Shown: positions 26,821 through 37,938, numbered from the stretch's first letter. The stretch: 64,000 nucleotides of DNA from Clostridium rhizosphaerae (GCF_016765585.1 NZ_JAESWC010000004.1:297285-361284), one strand, 5' to 3'. Numbers and translations: made by a program. Notes: generated by a model not told the origin, from the sequence alone.

Positions 26821-28461
26821 TTATTTTGAGCTATTTCTATACTCTGAAGGGGATACCCCAAATTTCTTTTTAAAGCTGTAACTAAAGTAATTAGGTTCAG
26901 AATAACCAATCTTTTCTGCAATCTCAAAGGCCTTTAAATTTGTAGTTCTTAGAAGTTCTTTAGCCGCATCCATTCTTACTTGGGTTAAATAATTTACAAA
27001 AGTAGTCTTTGTTTCTTTTTTAAATATAAAACTGAAGTAAGTTGGACTCAAATGCAGATAATTGCAGACTTCATTAATATTTATATCGCTGTTTCCATAA
27101 TTTTCTTTTATATAGTTCTTTGCCTTTTTTACTAAATGCTGATACGTATCTTGTCTGTCTTTAACAATAAAATTCATTATTCTTATTGATATATCCTTAA
27201 ACCAGCCTTTTGCCTCTTCTATTCCATTTAAGCTGTAGAGCTCAATAAACAAATTATGATTAACACCAAAAATCTCATCAATATCAACGCCTGAATCTCT
27301 AGCAGCTTTTAGTATTGTAGTAAGCATCTCCATAATATAAATCTGGTAATCCTTAAAAGAGGCCTTAGAATTTATAATGTCCTCAAAAAGTTTATCAATT
27401 GTTAAGCTTATTTCTTCAGTAGATCCAACCTTTATTCCGCTTGTTAGAACTCTCTCCTTAGTTTCATCGAATACTATTTTATTAACACTCACAGGTTCTA
27501 TATCTTCTATCCAAATTATTTTATTTTTACCCATAAATATTCTGTAGTCTAAAGCCGCCACTGCGTTTTCATAAGAGTTTCTCAAGGATATTACATCCTT
27601 TACGATATTACCTACTCCTACTGTAACTGTCACTTTTAAAAATTTCTCAAGCACCTGCTTAAGTTCTTCAAGAGCAGAAAAGGTTTTATTCGATATATTT
27701 TCACTTTCTTTCTCTTTATTAACAGCCAAAATAACAACGTTTTCGTCCTTTAAAAAAACAGTTCCAAGCTTATATTTGTCTACTATTTCCTGGACAGTAT
27801 TAAGAACTGCAAATTTTAAAAGTCCTTTCTCCTGAAGTAAAACTTCATTATCATTATTTCTATGCTCATTACTCTCTATTTTCTTCTTATCAATACTTAT
27901 AACAGATACCAAAAACTCATTTCCATATAAATCCACTTCATAGTTTTTTGAATTCTGCTCTATTTCTTTCTTATCAAGACTGCTGCTTATAAGAGATATA
28001 AGAAACTTTTCTCTAAGTACAGGAATACTTTTTTTGTAATGCTCCCTTAATGCTTCCACATTCTCCTTCTCTGCTATTTCATTATCAATCTGACCTTTAA
28101 CTTTTAGAAGTATATTCGTAAGTTCTTCAGAGGAGATAGGTCTCAATAAATACTCAGATACATTTAATTTAATTGCCTTATGAGCATATTCAAATTCGTC
28201 AAAACCTGTCATTACAATTATTTTCGTAGTTGGATATTTCTCTTTAATAATTCTTGAGAGCTCTAGTCCATCCATAAAAGGCATTTTAATATCTGTTAAA
28301 ACTACGTCAGGTAACGTTTTCTCAAAAAGCTCCAACGCCTCTTGACCATTCTCACCTTCAGCTACAATCTCAAAACCAAGTTCATCCCAATGAACCTTAT
28401 TTATAATACCTTTTCTAACTTCAACTTCATCGTCAACAATCAAAAGCTTATACTTTCTCAT
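26821..28461 (-). CDS. Response regulator, YesN-like with AraC output domain
   Basis: About 546 residues: receiver domain (1-120) with phospho-Asp in VVLTDIKMP, a long middle region (about 150-400), and an AraC-type DNA-binding domain (about 440-545) with HLSPTYFSFIFKKE and IGYSEPNYFSYSFKKKFGVSPSEYR. ATG at 28461 follows GGGGTGG; the GTG at 28470 overlaps that site. Likely targets are mglB and lacZ, by position. The upstream DNA contains the long palindrome at 28482-28826. Confidence 0.9.
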   Translation of the reverse strand: MRKYKLLIVDDEVEVRKGIINKVHWDELGFEIVAEGENGQEALELFEKTLPDVVLTDIKMPFMDGLELSRIIKEKYPTTKIIVMTGFDEFEYAHKAIKLNVSEYLLRPISSEELTNILLKVKGQIDNEIAEKENVEALREHYKKSIPVLREKFLISLISSSLDKKEIEQNSKNYEVDLYGNEFLVSVISIDKKKIESNEHRNNDNEVLLQEKGLLKFAVLNTVQEIVDKYKLGTVFLKDENVVILAVNKEKESENISNKTFSALEELKQVLEKFLKVTVTVGVGNIVKDVISLRNSYENAVAALDYRIFMGKNKIIWIEDIEPVSVNKIVFDETKERVLTSGIKVGSTEEISLTIDKLFEDIINSKASFKDYQIYIMEMLTTILKAARDSGVDIDEIFGVNHNLFIELYSLNGIEEAKGWFKDISIRIMNFIVKDRQDTYQHLVKKAKNYIKENYGNSDININEVCNYLHLSPTYFSFIFKKETKTTFVNYLTQVRMDAAKELLRTTNLKAFEIAEKIGYSEPNYFSYSFKKKFGVSPSEYRNSSK

Positions 28462-28481
28462 TTGTTCCACCCCTTAATAAA

Positions 28482-28826
28482 ATTGCGAACTAAAATGGCC
28501 GTAGGCTGTGGTGCAAAGACCTTAGAGCCTAGTGTATAAAATAATATTTTACTTTATGATTCCTTTGCGTATGTTCTAAGGCTTGCAATACTGAAAAGCT
28601 AAGAGCCTCTAGGAATTCGCTTTGACTTCTTTTTACTTTAATAGCCGCAGACTTTGAAATATCTTTAGTAAACTTAAAATACTTTTAGCTTGCTCAAAAG
28701 AGAGGCTCTAAGCTTTTCAGCATTACTTATCCAAGAACATGAGCAAAGTTATCAATCAAATTAAAATATTATTTTCTACACCTGCTCTCGGTCTTTATAC
28801 TCAGCCTATATATCTTATTCGCAATT
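28482..28826. repeat. Long imperfect palindrome between lacZ and the sugar-sensing regulator
   Basis: The left arm (28482-28612) and right arm (28701-28826) are imperfect inverted copies over about 125 nt. The outer ends are ATTGCGAA/TTCGCAAT. Shared blocks are AAAATAATATTTTA, TAGGCTG and AAAGACC. The inner block CTGAAAAGCTAAGAGCCTCT matches its partner at 19 of 20 bases. No ORF of note lies inside. It is either a non-autonomous mobile element or the template of a long hairpin RNA. The rest of the 28827-29251 gap holds only the related arm at 29085-29190. Confidence 0.65.
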
Positions 28827-29084
28827 ATAAGTATCTATATATACGACTTGCTCAATGATCGCTTTATAATCAAAACTTTTGGCTTTGTTAAAAGCTAGTA
28901 ATAGCATTTTTATCATTCACCAATTTAAATATAAACCTATAAAAATATTTAAATATTTACTTGTACCATGCTGGTTTGCGGTAGATTTGCTTTCTACCAT
29001 ATCAAAGAACCTGCTTATATCAGCACTATTATTAAACAGCGCTAAACTTTTTAATGTTTAAACTGATTAACTAAAGAGAAACAA

Positions 29085-29190
29085 AAGTATTATAGGCTTG
29101 CTTTAAAGTATGTAGAGCAGTGTGAAAAGTAATCACTAAGATTATATATTATTTTCCACGCAAAGCCCTGCGGACTTTAAAGCAAAGTTT
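29085..29190. repeat. Third arm related to the 28.5-kb palindrome
   Basis: The core AAAGTAATCACTAAGATTA followed by ATATTATTTTCCACGC matches the right arm of the palindrome (AAAGTTATCAATCAAATTA then ATATTATTTTCTACACC). A GCTTTAAAGT / ACTTTAAAGC inverted pair flanks it. No partner arm is clear. Confidence 0.4.
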
Positions 29191-29251
29191 GCGATAACTT
29201 TAGTTCGTAATCTACTTAAACTATATAATAATCTAAATTTTGACTTTCTTC

Positions 29252-29301
29252 AAATGAAATCAAACTTCAGGCTACATAAAACCTGAAGTTTGATTTCATT
29301 T
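29252..29301. terminator. Terminator of lacZ
   Basis: A perfect 20-bp stem (29252-29271 with 29282-29301) and a 10-nt loop directly after the lacZ stop. A-rich on one side and T-rich on the other, so it may act in both directions. Confidence 0.88.
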
Positions 29302-29302
29302 C

Positions 29303-32401
<3,099 letters not shown>

Positions 32402-32443
32402 TCATATAACTGAAGTATTTCTTAGAAAACCTTTTCTATATTA

Positions 32444-32472
32444 ATCTTATGATATCTTTGCTGAAAATTCAA
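32444..32472 (-). promoter_or_regulatory. Candidate promoter of lacZ
   Basis: The minus strand shows TTGAAT (32467-32472), a 17-nt spacer and TAAGAT (32444-32449). Confidence 0.55.
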
Positions 32473-32551
32473 CTGAAAACATACGAATTTAGATTTGTTT
32501 TAAAAAACACTTGATTTTCTTACCACTCTCTTATATAATATCTTTGTACTA

Positions 32552-32627
32552 CGGGGTGTGGCGCAGATGGGAGCGCGCGTGCTTTGGGAGCATGAGGTCG
32601 CAGGTTCAATCCCTGTCACCCCGACCA
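32552..32627 (+). tRNA. tRNA-Pro (anticodon TGG)
   Basis: 76 nt. Acceptor stem CGGGGTG pairs with CACCCCG, followed by A and an encoded CCA. The anticodon loop TTTGGGA gives anticodon TGG. The T arm contains GGTTCAATCC. Confidence 0.95.
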
Positions 32628-32660
32628 AAAAAGGAGTTATTAAATAATAACTCCTTTTTA
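32628..32660 (+). terminator. Terminator after the first tRNA-Pro
   Basis: AAGGAGTTATT pairs with AATAACTCCTT around AAAT (shared bases), followed by TTTTA. Confidence 0.85.
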
Positions 32661-32722
32661 CTTTTCTCTATTGAATTTATGATTTTATTTATATATAATT
32701 ATTGTATAATAATGTATTATAT

Positions 32723-32798
32723 CGGGGTATAGCGCAGATGGTAGCGCGCGTGCTTCGGGAGCATGAGGTCGCAGGTTCAAGTCCTGTTACCCCGACCA
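32723..32798 (+). tRNA. tRNA-Pro (anticodon CGG)
   Basis: 76 nt, nearly identical to the preceding tRNA. Acceptor stem CGGGGTA pairs with TACCCCG, then A and CCA. The anticodon loop TTCGGGA gives anticodon CGG. A separate promoter-like TATAAT precedes it. Confidence 0.95.
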
Positions 32799-32807
32799 AT
32801 ACCGTTA

Positions 32808-32839
32808 AAGGACTTAGAAAAACTCTAAGCCTTTTTTTA
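32808..32839. terminator. Bidirectional terminator after the second tRNA-Pro
   Basis: GG(A)CTTAGA pairs with TCTAAGCC and is followed by seven T. It also ends the convergent small gene at 32842. Confidence 0.8.
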
Positions 32840-32841
32840 TT

Positions 32842-33021
32842 TTATTCCTCATTCTCTTCATTGTTTCCCTTATTTTTTCTCATAGCCATATATGCAATTC
32901 CTGCTCCTGCCATTATTCCAAGTGTACTCATTCCTGGCATAAGCATATTTCTTTTCTTTCTTCTTTTTTTAGGCATAAAAACTGAAGCCATTGTTCTTGC
33001 TCCTACCATTTCTCTTATCAT
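32842..33021 (-). CDS. Small membrane protein (59 residues)
   Basis: From ATG at 33021, 7 nt after AAAGGAG. A basic segment (PKKRRKKRNM) precedes one hydrophobic helix (GIMAGAGIAYMAM) and an acidic tail (NNEENEE). Unrecognised. One of five very small proteins clustered in 32.8-35.9 kb. Confidence 0.6.
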   Translation of the reverse strand: MIREMVGARTMASVFMPKKRRKKRNMLMPGMSTLGIMAGAGIAYMAMRKNKGNNEENEE

Positions 33022-33095
33022 ACTTAACACTCCTTTAACTTATTTAGTTTCATCAATAGGTTTCCCACTTACATTACAAATTATCTACACAAATA

Positions 33096-33180
33096 TATAC
33101 AATGCAAAAGTTCTAACACATTATTGTAAAAACTTTATTGCATTACATATAACATATTTTATTTAAAAATGTAAAAGCTA
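33096..33180 (+). repeat. AT-rich dispersed repeat, copy C
   Basis: The shortest copy: it opens AATGCAAAAGTTCTAACACA, lacks the middle block seen in copies A and B, and closes with TTATTGCATTACATATAA and GTAAAAGCTA. It ends 37 nt before the small gene at 33218. Confidence 0.6.
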
Positions 33181-33217
33181 TTTATAGTGAATAATTATAT
33201 TACAAGGTGGTGAAAGT

Positions 33218-33403
33218 ATGCTTCAAGAAAGCCTTCTAAATATATCAAGAGTCCAAGAAACACATAGTGAAAGTGAAGCTAATGCACTTTTAGAAAAAGG
33301 CTGGAAACTTATAAACATATATACTGGTTCTTTTTCAGTTGAATATGATGATCATGTTAACATCTATGTTCTTGGAAAACCAGATGAACCAGTAAACATA
33401 TAA
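33218..33403 (+). CDS. Small soluble protein (61 residues), unknown
   Basis: Ribosome site AAGGTGG before ATG. Residues 24-35 (ALLEKGWKLINI) resemble the short Leu-x-x-Gly-Trp-x-Leu-Ile motif found in DUF1737-like small proteins, and a YVLGKP strand follows. The function is not known. A terminator overlaps its end. Confidence 0.65.
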   Translation: MLQESLLNISRVQETHSESEANALLEKGWKLINIYTGSFSVEYDDHVNIYVLGKPDEPVNI

Positions 33404-33441
33404 AAGCGTTCCAAGGGATTTTATCCCGAGGTACGCTTTTT
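33402..33441 (+). terminator. Terminator of the 61-residue gene
   Basis: AAAAGCGT pairs with ACGCTTTT, with an inner GGGAT/ATCCC stem, followed by TTTTT. Confidence 0.85.
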
Positions 33442-33453
33442 AGTTGCTGCCAT

Positions 33454-33879
33454 TTAACAAAGCATTCCATTCCAGCTGTTTGTATGTTGAATTATTTTTT
33501 GCTTAACTTCTTCTCCTACTTCATCACTTATCTTTCTATTTAATACAAGCTCATCAATACCTCTTGTTCTTTCTTGATTAACAAACATTTTAAATTGTTC
33601 TTCACTAAAACCCTTATCTTTAGCTAAATCATAAGCAGTTTTATTCATAAGCTTAGCTTCTTCTATCTCCGAATTTGTAGTCCCAATTTTGTTTAGAAGC
33701 ACGTCATTTGCGCTTTGAACAATTTTTATATCTTGAGCTTCACATTTTGACTCCTTTGCTTGTTTATCTTTTCCTTTTGTAAACTTATATATAGCATATG
33801 CGGCTGAACCCGCTCCAGCAGCAGCTATTATACTTCCTATCGCAATATTTCTAGTTCTATGTCTATGGTGCATCCTCAT
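33454..33879 (-). CDS. Membrane-anchored protein with DUF2680-like region
   Basis: 141 residues. A His/Arg-rich N-terminus (MRMHHRHRTRN) is followed by one small-residue helix (IGSIIAAAGAGSAAYAIY). The part from about residue 55 resembles DUF2680: alternating short helices with segments LMNKTAYDLAKDKGFSEEQF and LNRKISDEVGEEV. The N-terminus stays inside by charge, putting the domain outside or in the cytoplasm depending on orientation. The function is unknown. Confidence 0.65.
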   Translation of the reverse strand: MRMHHRHRTRNIAIGSIIAAAGAGSAAYAIYKFTKGKDKQAKESKCEAQDIKIVQSANDVLLNKIGTTNSEIEEAKLMNKTAYDLAKDKGFSEEQFKMFVNQERTRGIDELVLNRKISDEVGEEVKQKIIQHTNSWNGMLC

Positions 33880-33952
33880 TTAAGCTACCTCCTATGTTTT
33901 AATAAAAATATATAATCCTGATTTAAGTTTTCCCAAATAAATTATTTTAATG

Positions 33953-33985
33953 TACAAAAAAGGTGCCGTTTCAAAACAGCACCTT
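33953..33985 (-). terminator. Terminator of the 52-residue acidic protein gene
   Basis: On the minus strand AAGGTGC(T)GTTT pairs with AAAC(G)GCACCTT, followed by six U. Confidence 0.85.
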
Positions 33986-33988
33986 AAT

Positions 33989-34147
33989 TTATTCTTTGCT
34001 ATCATCCCCAGGAACTTTATCAGCTCTGGACTCATATTTTGCTTCTACATCTTTGCTCAAGGTCGTAACACCCTCTGAGCCCTCATTTATCATATCTGTT
34101 ATAGCATCTTCAATTTCTGATTTTTTCTTTTTTTCATTTATGTTCAT
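33989..34147 (-). CDS. Small charged protein (52 residues), unknown
   Basis: From ATG at 34147, 7 nt after AAGGAG; an in-frame upstream ATG would bury that site. Sequence begins MNINEKKKKSEIEDAITDM and ends in an acidic tail. No membrane helix. Unrecognised; the strong ribosome site and terminator support expression. Confidence 0.6.
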   Translation of the reverse strand: MNINEKKKKSEIEDAITDMINEGSEGVTTLSKDVEAKYESRADKVPGDDSKE

Positions 34148-34266
34148 ACTTTTCTCCTTCCTTGATGGAAACACTTATAAGCCTATATTATTTGCTTCAT
34201 TTCAAGGCTTCGTGCTAGTCCTTACATTAGAAATTATAAGTAAAACATAAAATTTTATTCATACGT

Positions 34267-34398
34267 CTATTTTGATTTTTTATCCTTGTCCTTTATATTT
34301 ATGTTGTTTACTTCAATAGAAAATCCTGTGGCTTTAAAGCATGCTATAATAACAACAATTGTAATTACTGCTATAACTGAGGCGGCGGCAAATATCAT
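34267..34398 (-). CDS. Single-helix membrane microprotein (43 residues)
   Basis: An ATG with a good site (TTTTGGAGG) opens a frame that starts MIFAAASVIAVITIVVII and ends KDKDKKSK before TAG. One hydrophobic helix with a Cys (IIACFK) is followed by a charged cytoplasmic tail. Unrecognised, but it has the form of a regulatory or structural membrane microprotein. Confidence 0.6.
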   Translation of the reverse strand: MIFAAASVIAVITIVVIIACFKATGFSIEVNNINIKDKDKKSK

Positions 34399-34462
34399 AG
34401 AATCCTCCAAAAATTTTTATTCTTAATATAATCTATGAAAATGCCTTAGAAATAGTTATTAC

Positions 34463-35239
34463 TTATATATCATCTCCACGCCAATTTTTAAGCATTTCTC
34501 TTACTGACCTAGTCATTTCCTTTGAGAATTCCGAACCTGTTTTTCTTGCATACATAAATTGGCCTAAATTCTTAGCTCCTAGTTTATTATCAGGAGAAAG
34601 CCTTTTTTCTCTTTCGATAAACATATCTTTAAAGTCCTCATTAGTAAGTCTTCTATATTCTTCATTAAAAACTATATATTCACTATCAAATCTTGGACTA
34701 ATAATTCTTTTTTGTTCTTCAGGATAATATCCCATGCAAAGCATGGCTACAGGAAACACCCACTTTGGAAGCTTTAACAAATCTCTATGTACCTCATAGT
34801 TTTCTACAATATCTCCAATATAACAAGAACCAATATTTAGTGCCTCACCTGCTATCACAGCATTTTGAGCAGCTATAACAGCATCAGCAGCCGCAAGCAT
34901 TAAATCACCCTCATCTGGTGAATTGTATTCAATACCTTTTTCGTTGCAGAATTCCTTAACACCGCTGTAATCGTAATAATCAAACCATCTTTGCATATCT
35001 GCAAGGAAAATTAATACTACAGGAGCATTAGCTATAAATGGCTGATCATCACAGGTTCTGCTTAAAATCTCCTTTTTCTCTTTATCCTTGACAACTATTA
35101 TGGAATACAGCATCATATTCCCTGCTGTTGGTGCTCTCATAGCACCTTCAAGCACAATCTTTAGGTCTTCCTCTAAAATTGGTCTGTCAGAATACTTTCT
35201 AAGAGACATTCTGTTTTTTAATAGCCCTAAAGTGTCCAA
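34463..35239 (-). CDS. Nitroreductase-family flavoprotein (NfsA/FRP type)
   Basis: 258 residues. Binds FMN and uses NAD(P)H to reduce nitro or quinone substrates, or another flavin. Conserved segments are RMSLRKYSDRPI near the N-terminus, MRAPTAGNMMLYSIIVV, and AGEALNIGSCYIGDI followed by VAMLCMGYYPEEQK. The length is that of the NfsA/FRP branch. The start is TTG at 35239 after GAGGGG. Physiological substrate unknown. Confidence 0.85.
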   Translation of the reverse strand: MDTLGLLKNRMSLRKYSDRPILEEDLKIVLEGAMRAPTAGNMMLYSIIVVKDKEKKEILSRTCDDQPFIANAPVVLIFLADMQRWFDYYDYSGVKEFCNEKGIEYNSPDEGDLMLAAADAVIAAQNAVIAGEALNIGSCYIGDIVENYEVHRDLLKLPKWVFPVAMLCMGYYPEEQKRIISPRFDSEYIVFNEEYRRLTNEDFKDMFIEREKRLSPDNKLGAKNLGQFMYARKTGSEFSKEMTRSVREMLKNWRGDDI

Positions 35240-35300
35240 TTAATATCACCCCTCTTCATTTATTATTTCTACAAACCTTTTCAATTTCCTTTAAAATAAA

Positions 35301-35345
35301 AGGACATGCACAAATTATATCACATATAATTTTATGCATGCCCTC
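35301..35345 (-). terminator. Terminator of the 60-residue membrane protein gene
   Basis: A long hairpin of GG(G)CATGCA and AAATTATAT with their complements around GTG, followed on the minus strand by TTTTATTTT. Confidence 0.8.
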
Positions 35346-35362
35346 CTATCTATATTCTACTA

Positions 35363-35545
35363 TTATCTATGCTCTACCAAATCTATAGCTCCAAGAACAA
35401 TATGAGCAAGACCAAAACCTGCAATTCCTGCTGCAATCATAGAGGAAGTATCTTTTGATTTAAATTTAGTGGTTGCAGCTGTTGCTGCAGTTGCTGTTAC
35501 TGCTGCTCCTAAAATTGTTGGTATTAAACCTTCACGATTTTTCAT
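35363..35545 (-). CDS. Small Ala-rich membrane protein (60 residues)
   Basis: Two small-residue hydrophobic helices (LGAAVTATAATAATTKF and SSMIAAGIAGFGLAHIVLGA) make a helical hairpin, preceded by MKNREGLIPT. AGGAGGG before ATG. Unrecognised. Confidence 0.6.
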   Translation of the reverse strand: MKNREGLIPTILGAAVTATAATAATTKFKSKDTSSMIAAGIAGFGLAHIVLGAIDLVEHR

Positions 35546-35657
35546 ATTTAACCCTCCTATTTGATAAAGAATACAATATTATAATGCTTATAAAGAAGGT
35601 CTTATATCCTCGTAAACTGTTTCAAAGAAACTATATTAATGGAATGCAACCCAAATT

Positions 35658-35864
35658 TTATATTAAACTTTCTTTCTCCATTTCAATGCTTTCTGCAGCT
35701 AAATCTCCATGCACCTCAGAGTCATGTACTACATATTTATCAATATTATTTTCCTGTGCTTCTAATAATTCCATATCTCTATCTGCTCTTCCTGCTGCCT
35801 TACATAATGCTGCTGTAAAAAAACCTACAGTGCCGCCTAACATAACTAATAAAACTGTAGCCAT
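35658..35864 (-). CDS. Small membrane protein, DUF3789-like
   Basis: 68 residues from ATG at 35864 (site GAGGTG). One N-terminal helix (ATVLLVMLGGTVGFFTAALC) ends in CKAAGRADRDMELLEAQ, the pattern of the DUF3789 family of small clostridial and phage proteins. The remaining tail is acidic. Function unknown. Confidence 0.65.
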   Translation of the reverse strand: MATVLLVMLGGTVGFFTAALCKAAGRADRDMELLEAQENNIDKYVVHDSEVHGDLAAESIEMEKESLI

Positions 35865-36026
35865 ATAAAACACCTCTAGTCAATTATAGTTTACATTATA
35901 GTATTCGCATTTTCATGTTACTTATGCATTAAATTTAAGTAACAATCTTTTAAATTTTAAAGCAATTTTGTAAACGTTATGATATAATATTATTATCAGT
36001 ATATTCAAACAAAAGGAGCTGTCGAT

Positions 36027-36467
36027 ATGGATAATAGTGCGTTGTTTAAAACTTTAGTAAAAGGTTATATTAATAATAATTTTCAAGAAGTCGTTGATAA
36101 ATTATTAGATGAAACTGACTCAAATAAAGAAGAACTATCAAAAATTATTTCATCTTTGTGCGGAGTAGAAGTTTTATATACCAAAAATAATTTTTCTCAA
36201 GAATTGAAAAAGGCAATTTCAAATTATACTGCTAATCATAAAATAGTAACCAAGCTTAAAGATTGCTGTATGAATTGCACAAGCTCCAATGAAAAAACAA
36301 TTTGCCAAAGCTCCTGTCCTTTTGATGCTATAGTAGTTGATGAAACAAAGCATACAACAATAATAGACAATGCCAAATGTACTGATTGCGGTTTTTGCAT
36401 AGAAGCATGTCCTAATGGTAATTATATAGATAAAATTGAATATTTACCTTTACTAAGTTCTATATAA
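36027..36467 (+). CDS. Free-standing two-[4Fe-4S] protein, copy of the hydrogenase N-terminal domain
   Basis: 146 residues, homologous over almost its full length to residues 1-140 of the next gene. It has an N-terminal helical part (KEELSKIISSLCGVEVLYTK), then Cys-x3-Cys-x8-Cys-x3-Cys-Pro (with one extra Cys), then CTDCGFCIEACP. Both cluster motifs are complete, so it could carry electrons. The catalytic H-cluster domain is missing, not truncated by a frameshift: the ORF ends with its own stop and terminator. Looks like a partial tandem duplication. AAGGAG precedes ATG. Confidence 0.8.
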   Translation: MDNSALFKTLVKGYINNNFQEVVDKLLDETDSNKEELSKIISSLCGVEVLYTKNNFSQELKKAISNYTANHKIVTKLKDCCMNCTSSNEKTICQSSCPFDAIVVDETKHTTIIDNAKCTDCGFCIEACPNGNYIDKIEYLPLLSSI

Positions 36468-36471
36468 ATAT

Positions 36472-36495
36472 AAGAACCCTCGGGTTCTTTTTTTT
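36472..36495 (+). terminator. Terminator between the two hydrogenase-related genes
   Basis: AAGAACCC pairs with GGGTTCTT with a two-base loop and is followed by eight T. The two genes are therefore mostly separate transcripts. Confidence 0.88.
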
Positions 36496-36572
36496 GTATA
36501 AAAAAATAGTTTTTCCACAAAATATATTGGATTGTATTTTTATAACTGATTTACTCATTAGGAGATGGTATT

Positions 36573-37922
36573 TTGAAAGCTAAGTATAGCGATCTTTTTA
36601 AAAAAATTGTAAATGCATATTATGATGGCGGATTCGAAAAAAAACTTGAAACTATTTTATCTGATCCTGAAGTAAATAAAGAAGACTTAGCTCAGGTTAT
36701 ATCTTCTCTTTGCGGAGTTCAATTAGACTTTACAAAGGATTACATTACCGACCTAAAAAAAGCTATAAAGGATTATGAAATTAACCATAAGGTCGTAAAT
36801 AAAGTTAAGGTTTGTTCAATGGATTGTGTTGATAGTGACGGAAAGACAATGTGTCAGAAATCATGCCCTTTTGATGCTATAATCATAGATGAAGATAGGC
36901 ATACCTCTTCAATAGACGAAGAAAAATGTACTGATTGCGGTTTCTGCGTAGAAGCCTGCCCAACAGGCTCCATACTTGATAAAGTTGAGTTTATTCCTTT
37001 TGTAAATCTATTAAAAGAAAAAGCTCCTGTTATTGCGGCTGTAGCCCCGGCAATTCAAGGACAGTTTGGGCCGGATGTCAGCATATATCAATTACGAAGT
37101 GCATTTAAAAAGCTTGGCTTTACAGAAATGGTTGAAGTGGCTTTTTTCGCAGATATGCTTACCTTAAAAGAAGCTGTAGAATTTGATGAGCATGTACATA
37201 CAAAGGATGACTTTATGATAACATCCTGCTGCTGTCCAATGTGGGTGGCTATGCTTAAAAGAGTTTACAGTGATTTAGTTAAGCATGTATCTCCATCCGT
37301 ATCCCCTATGATTGCTTCTGGAAGAGTGATGAAGGCACTCAATGAAAAATGTAAAGTTGTTTTTATAGGTCCATGTATAGCTAAAAAGGCAGAAGCTAAA
37401 GAAAAGGATCTGCTTGGTGATATAGACTTCGTATTAACCTTTGCTGAAGTGAAAGATATCTTTGAAGCAGTAGGAATAAACCCAGCAGAGCTTCCTAATG
37501 ATTATTCTACAGAATATGCATCAAAGGGTGGAAGACTCTATGCCCGAACAGGAGGAGTGTCTATAGCTGTCAGCGATGCAATAGAAAGAATATTTCCCGA
37601 AAAATATAAATTATTACAAACCACACAAGCTAACGGTGTGGTTGAATGCAAGAAGATGTTAAGTGAAGCTAAAGAAGGAAACATAAAAGCTAACTTCATA
37701 GAAGGTATGGGCTGCATAGGCGGATGTGTCGGTGGTCCAAAAGCTATAATACCTAAAGAAGAAGGAAGAGAAAGAGTCAACGAATTTGCTTACAATTCAG
37801 ATGTAAAAGTAGCAGTAGACAGTGATACTATGAACAGGATTCTTCAAAAACTAGAAATTAGCTCTGTAGAAGATTTTAAACACAAGGAAAGAGTTGAAAT
37901 CTTTGAGAGGGATTTTTCATAA
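36573..37922 (+). CDS. [FeFe]-hydrogenase-like protein (group B type)
   Basis: 449 residues. The N-terminal 95 residues are helical; two [4Fe-4S] motifs follow (CSMDCVDSDGKTMCQKSCP and CTDCGFCVEACP). The H-cluster domain runs from about 150 to 430, with L1 ITSCCCPMW, L2 FIGPCIAKKAEA and L3 EGMGCIGGCVGG. The four cysteines that bind the H-cluster cubane are present. L1 has an extra Cys compared with the TSCCPxW of the standard clostridial enzyme, which I associate with group B enzymes such as CpIII. It may favour hydrogen production, oxidation or sensing; sequence does not decide. The start is TTG, 8 nt after GGAG. No maturases are nearby. Confidence 0.85.
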   Translation: MKAKYSDLFKKIVNAYYDGGFEKKLETILSDPEVNKEDLAQVISSLCGVQLDFTKDYITDLKKAIKDYEINHKVVNKVKVCSMDCVDSDGKTMCQKSCPFDAIIIDEDRHTSSIDEEKCTDCGFCVEACPTGSILDKVEFIPFVNLLKEKAPVIAAVAPAIQGQFGPDVSIYQLRSAFKKLGFTEMVEVAFFADMLTLKEAVEFDEHVHTKDDFMITSCCCPMWVAMLKRVYSDLVKHVSPSVSPMIASGRVMKALNEKCKVVFIGPCIAKKAEAKEKDLLGDIDFVLTFAEVKDIFEAVGINPAELPNDYSTEYASKGGRLYARTGGVSIAVSDAIERIFPEKYKLLQTTQANGVVECKKMLSEAKEGNIKANFIEGMGCIGGCVGGPKAIIPKEEGRERVNEFAYNSDVKVAVDSDTMNRILQKLEISSVEDFKHKERVEIFERDFS

Positions 37923-37938
37923 AATATGCATCTCCAAA

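Noticed and set aside
28482-28826. Long palindrome as an ordinary terminator
   Set aside because: It is far longer than any terminator, lacks a T-run and starts upstream, not downstream, of the regulator gene.
28879-29061. Open frame of 60 codons in the lacZ-regulator gap
   Set aside because: No ribosome site, no recognisable product, and it lies in repeat-rich DNA.
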